Source: Burkholderia cepacia | GTDB taxonomy: Bacteria > Pseudomonadota > Gammaproteobacteria > Burkholderiales > Burkholderiaceae | DNA: 64,000 nt | Direction: 5' to 3' | NCBI RefSeq assembly: GCF_029962485.1 | Contig: NZ_CP073637.1 | Location: 2,790,001 to 2,854,000 of the forward strand | Shown: one piece after another, positions 63,196 to 64,000 of the stretch | Numbering within the stretch: position 1 is the stretch's first letter | Layout: each line of letters starts with the position of its first letter | The notes under the pieces: generated by a model | Told to the model about the DNA's origin: nothing | Seen by the model: the letters and a program-made list of their open reading frames with translations, nothing else | Database searches by the model: none | Made by a program: the position numbers and the translations under genes

Positions 63196-63209
63196 GTCTT
63201 ATATAAGAC
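63196..63209. promoter_or_regulatory. perfect 14-bp palindrome, candidate operator
   Basis: The palindrome GTCTTATATAAGAC is perfectly symmetric and lies 167 bp upstream of icd and 98 bp upstream of the rluE-like gene. It sits within an AT-rich island in otherwise GC-rich DNA. It looks like the binding site of a dimeric regulator (for example GntR family) acting on icd, but the protein is not identifiable. Confidence 0.5.
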
Positions 63210-63306
63210 AGAGGACTTGCCGTTCCGTATTATGCATTAAGATTCCGCCATTTGCCATAGACCGCCCGCCCCCGCCTCCCGCGGCAGGCCGGGCGGGCGC
63301 CCCGCC

Positions 63307-63885
63307 ATGAACCTGATTGCCCTCAACAAGCCGTTCGGCACGATTTGCCAGTTTTCCGCGCACGAGACGCGCCCGTCGCTCGGCGACTGGGTAAAAACGC
63401 CCGGCGTCTATGCGGCCGGCCGGCTGGACGCGGACAGCGAAGGCTTGCTGCTGCTCACCGATGACGGCGCGCTGCAGGCGCGCATCGCGGAGCCGCGCCA
63501 CAAGCTCGTGAAGCGCTATTGGGCGCAGGTCGAGGGCGCGCCCGGCCCGGCCGACCTGAAGGCGCTCGCGCGCGGCGTCGACCTGGGCGACTACGTGACG
63601 CGACCGTGCCGCGCCGAGTTCATCGAACCACCCGACACGCTGTGGCCGCGCAATCCGCCGATCCGCTACCGCGCCGCGATCCCGACCACGTGGATCGAAC
63701 TCGCGATCACCGAAGGCAAGAATCGGCAGGTGCGCCGGATGACGGCCGCCGTCGGCTTCCCGACGTTGCGCCTGGTGCGCGTCGGCGTCGGTGCGCTGGA
63801 TATATTTGCACTCGGCATTGCGCCGGGCGAAACAATCGCACTGCCGCCGCGCGCGCCATGGGACGGTTTCGCGCCCGTCGGATGA
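63307..63885 (+). CDS. rluE: 23S rRNA pseudouridine synthase, RluE-like
   Basis: This 192-residue RsuA/RluE-type synthase lacks the N-terminal S4 domain. The catalytic motif AAGRLDADSEGLLLL has Asp41. GKNRQVRRMTAAVGFPTLRLVR is the second motif. The short form without S4 points to RluE (23S position 2457), consistent with its length. It is plus-strand and divergent from icd. Identity of the modified base is inferred, not shown. Confidence 0.85.
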   Translation: MNLIALNKPFGTICQFSAHETRPSLGDWVKTPGVYAAGRLDADSEGLLLLTDDGALQARIAEPRHKLVKRYWAQVEGAPGPADLKALARGVDLGDYVTRPCRAEFIEPPDTLWPRNPPIRYRAAIPTTWIELAITEGKNRQVRRMTAAVGFPTLRLVRVGVGALDIFALGIAPGETIALPPRAPWDGFAPVG

Positions 63886-64000
63886 CGAATACGGGATACG
63901 CGAATTTTTCATCATCTTTTTCGTCAACCGGCTGCGAAGATCGCGCGTTAAACCACGCAGATGCCAACCTTAGCTATCCGGCATTGGCAGCCGAACCCGT
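63886..64000. other. terminal 115 bp, no feature seen
   Basis: No open frame of significance starts or ends here before the window edge. A short T-rich run (around 63904-63923) follows the rluE-like stop. It may reflect a terminator but has no clear stem. Confidence 0.4.

Overview
This is a high-GC window, roughly two thirds G+C, whose gene content and order point to the primary chromosome of a Burkholderia, most likely of the B. cepacia complex. The evidence is the holC/pepA divergent from lptFG, the cysI-DUF934-cysHDN-cobA block under a CysB-type regulator, a Burkholderia-type DUF2486 protein, and adjacent dimeric and monomeric NADP-isocitrate dehydrogenases. It reads as mostly vertically inherited core genome. 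I see no insertion sequence, integrase, prophage or CRISPR array.

Layout. 1-7.4 kb: 3' end of ilvD, a small cytochrome c, DUF2486, holC and pepA facing lptF-lptG (lipopolysaccharide export) and a CbiX-type chelatase. 7.4-14.8 kb: assimilatory sulfate reduction (cysI, DUF934, cysH, cysD, cysN) plus a siroheme methyltransferase (cobA), all on the minus strand and divergent from a CysB-family regulator. 14.8-24.7 kb: an amino-acid-type binding protein, tRNA-Leu(CAA), a small lipoprotein, an alpha/beta hydrolase, two LysR regulators, an SDR, a DinB protein, CopC, an RsuA-like pseudouridine synthase and a ferredoxin-reductase fusion. 24.8-25.0 kb: a candidate small RNA with its own promoter and terminator. 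25.0-32.2 kb: an ArgD-type aminotransferase, a GNAT protein, DUF2278, and the liv transporter livHMGF, whose binding-protein gene livK survives only as a shrunken, degraded reading frame.

32.4-41 kb: ispH-fkpB, radC, rpmB-rpmG, and the de novo NAD genes nadB (plus strand) facing nadC-nadA (minus strand). Tandem 49-bp hairpin repeats lie in the nadA leader. A fatty-acid desaturase follows, with a C-terminal half that looks like an ISL3 transposase C-terminus. 41-51 kb: an MscS channel, an RsmB-like RNA methyltransferase, purN, then ribF-ileS-lspA-coaBC-dut. 51-56.6 kb: a COG4705 membrane protein with a fourfold internal motif, an amino-acid permease, clpS-clpA and a cold-shock gene with a long leader and two successive hairpins after it. 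56.6-64 kb: a Tat-exported Met-rich multicopper oxidase, a 74-residue orphan, the monomeric and homodimeric isocitrate dehydrogenases and an RluE-like pseudouridine synthase.

The genes are mainly metabolic and housekeeping. No obviously new multi-gene system is present. The points most worth a second look are the livK remnant, the desaturase-transposase fusion, the candidate small RNA at 24.83-24.99 kb, the nadA leader repeats and the operator-like palindrome between icd and the rluE-like gene. Motif positions are my own hand counts from the sequence. No database search was run.
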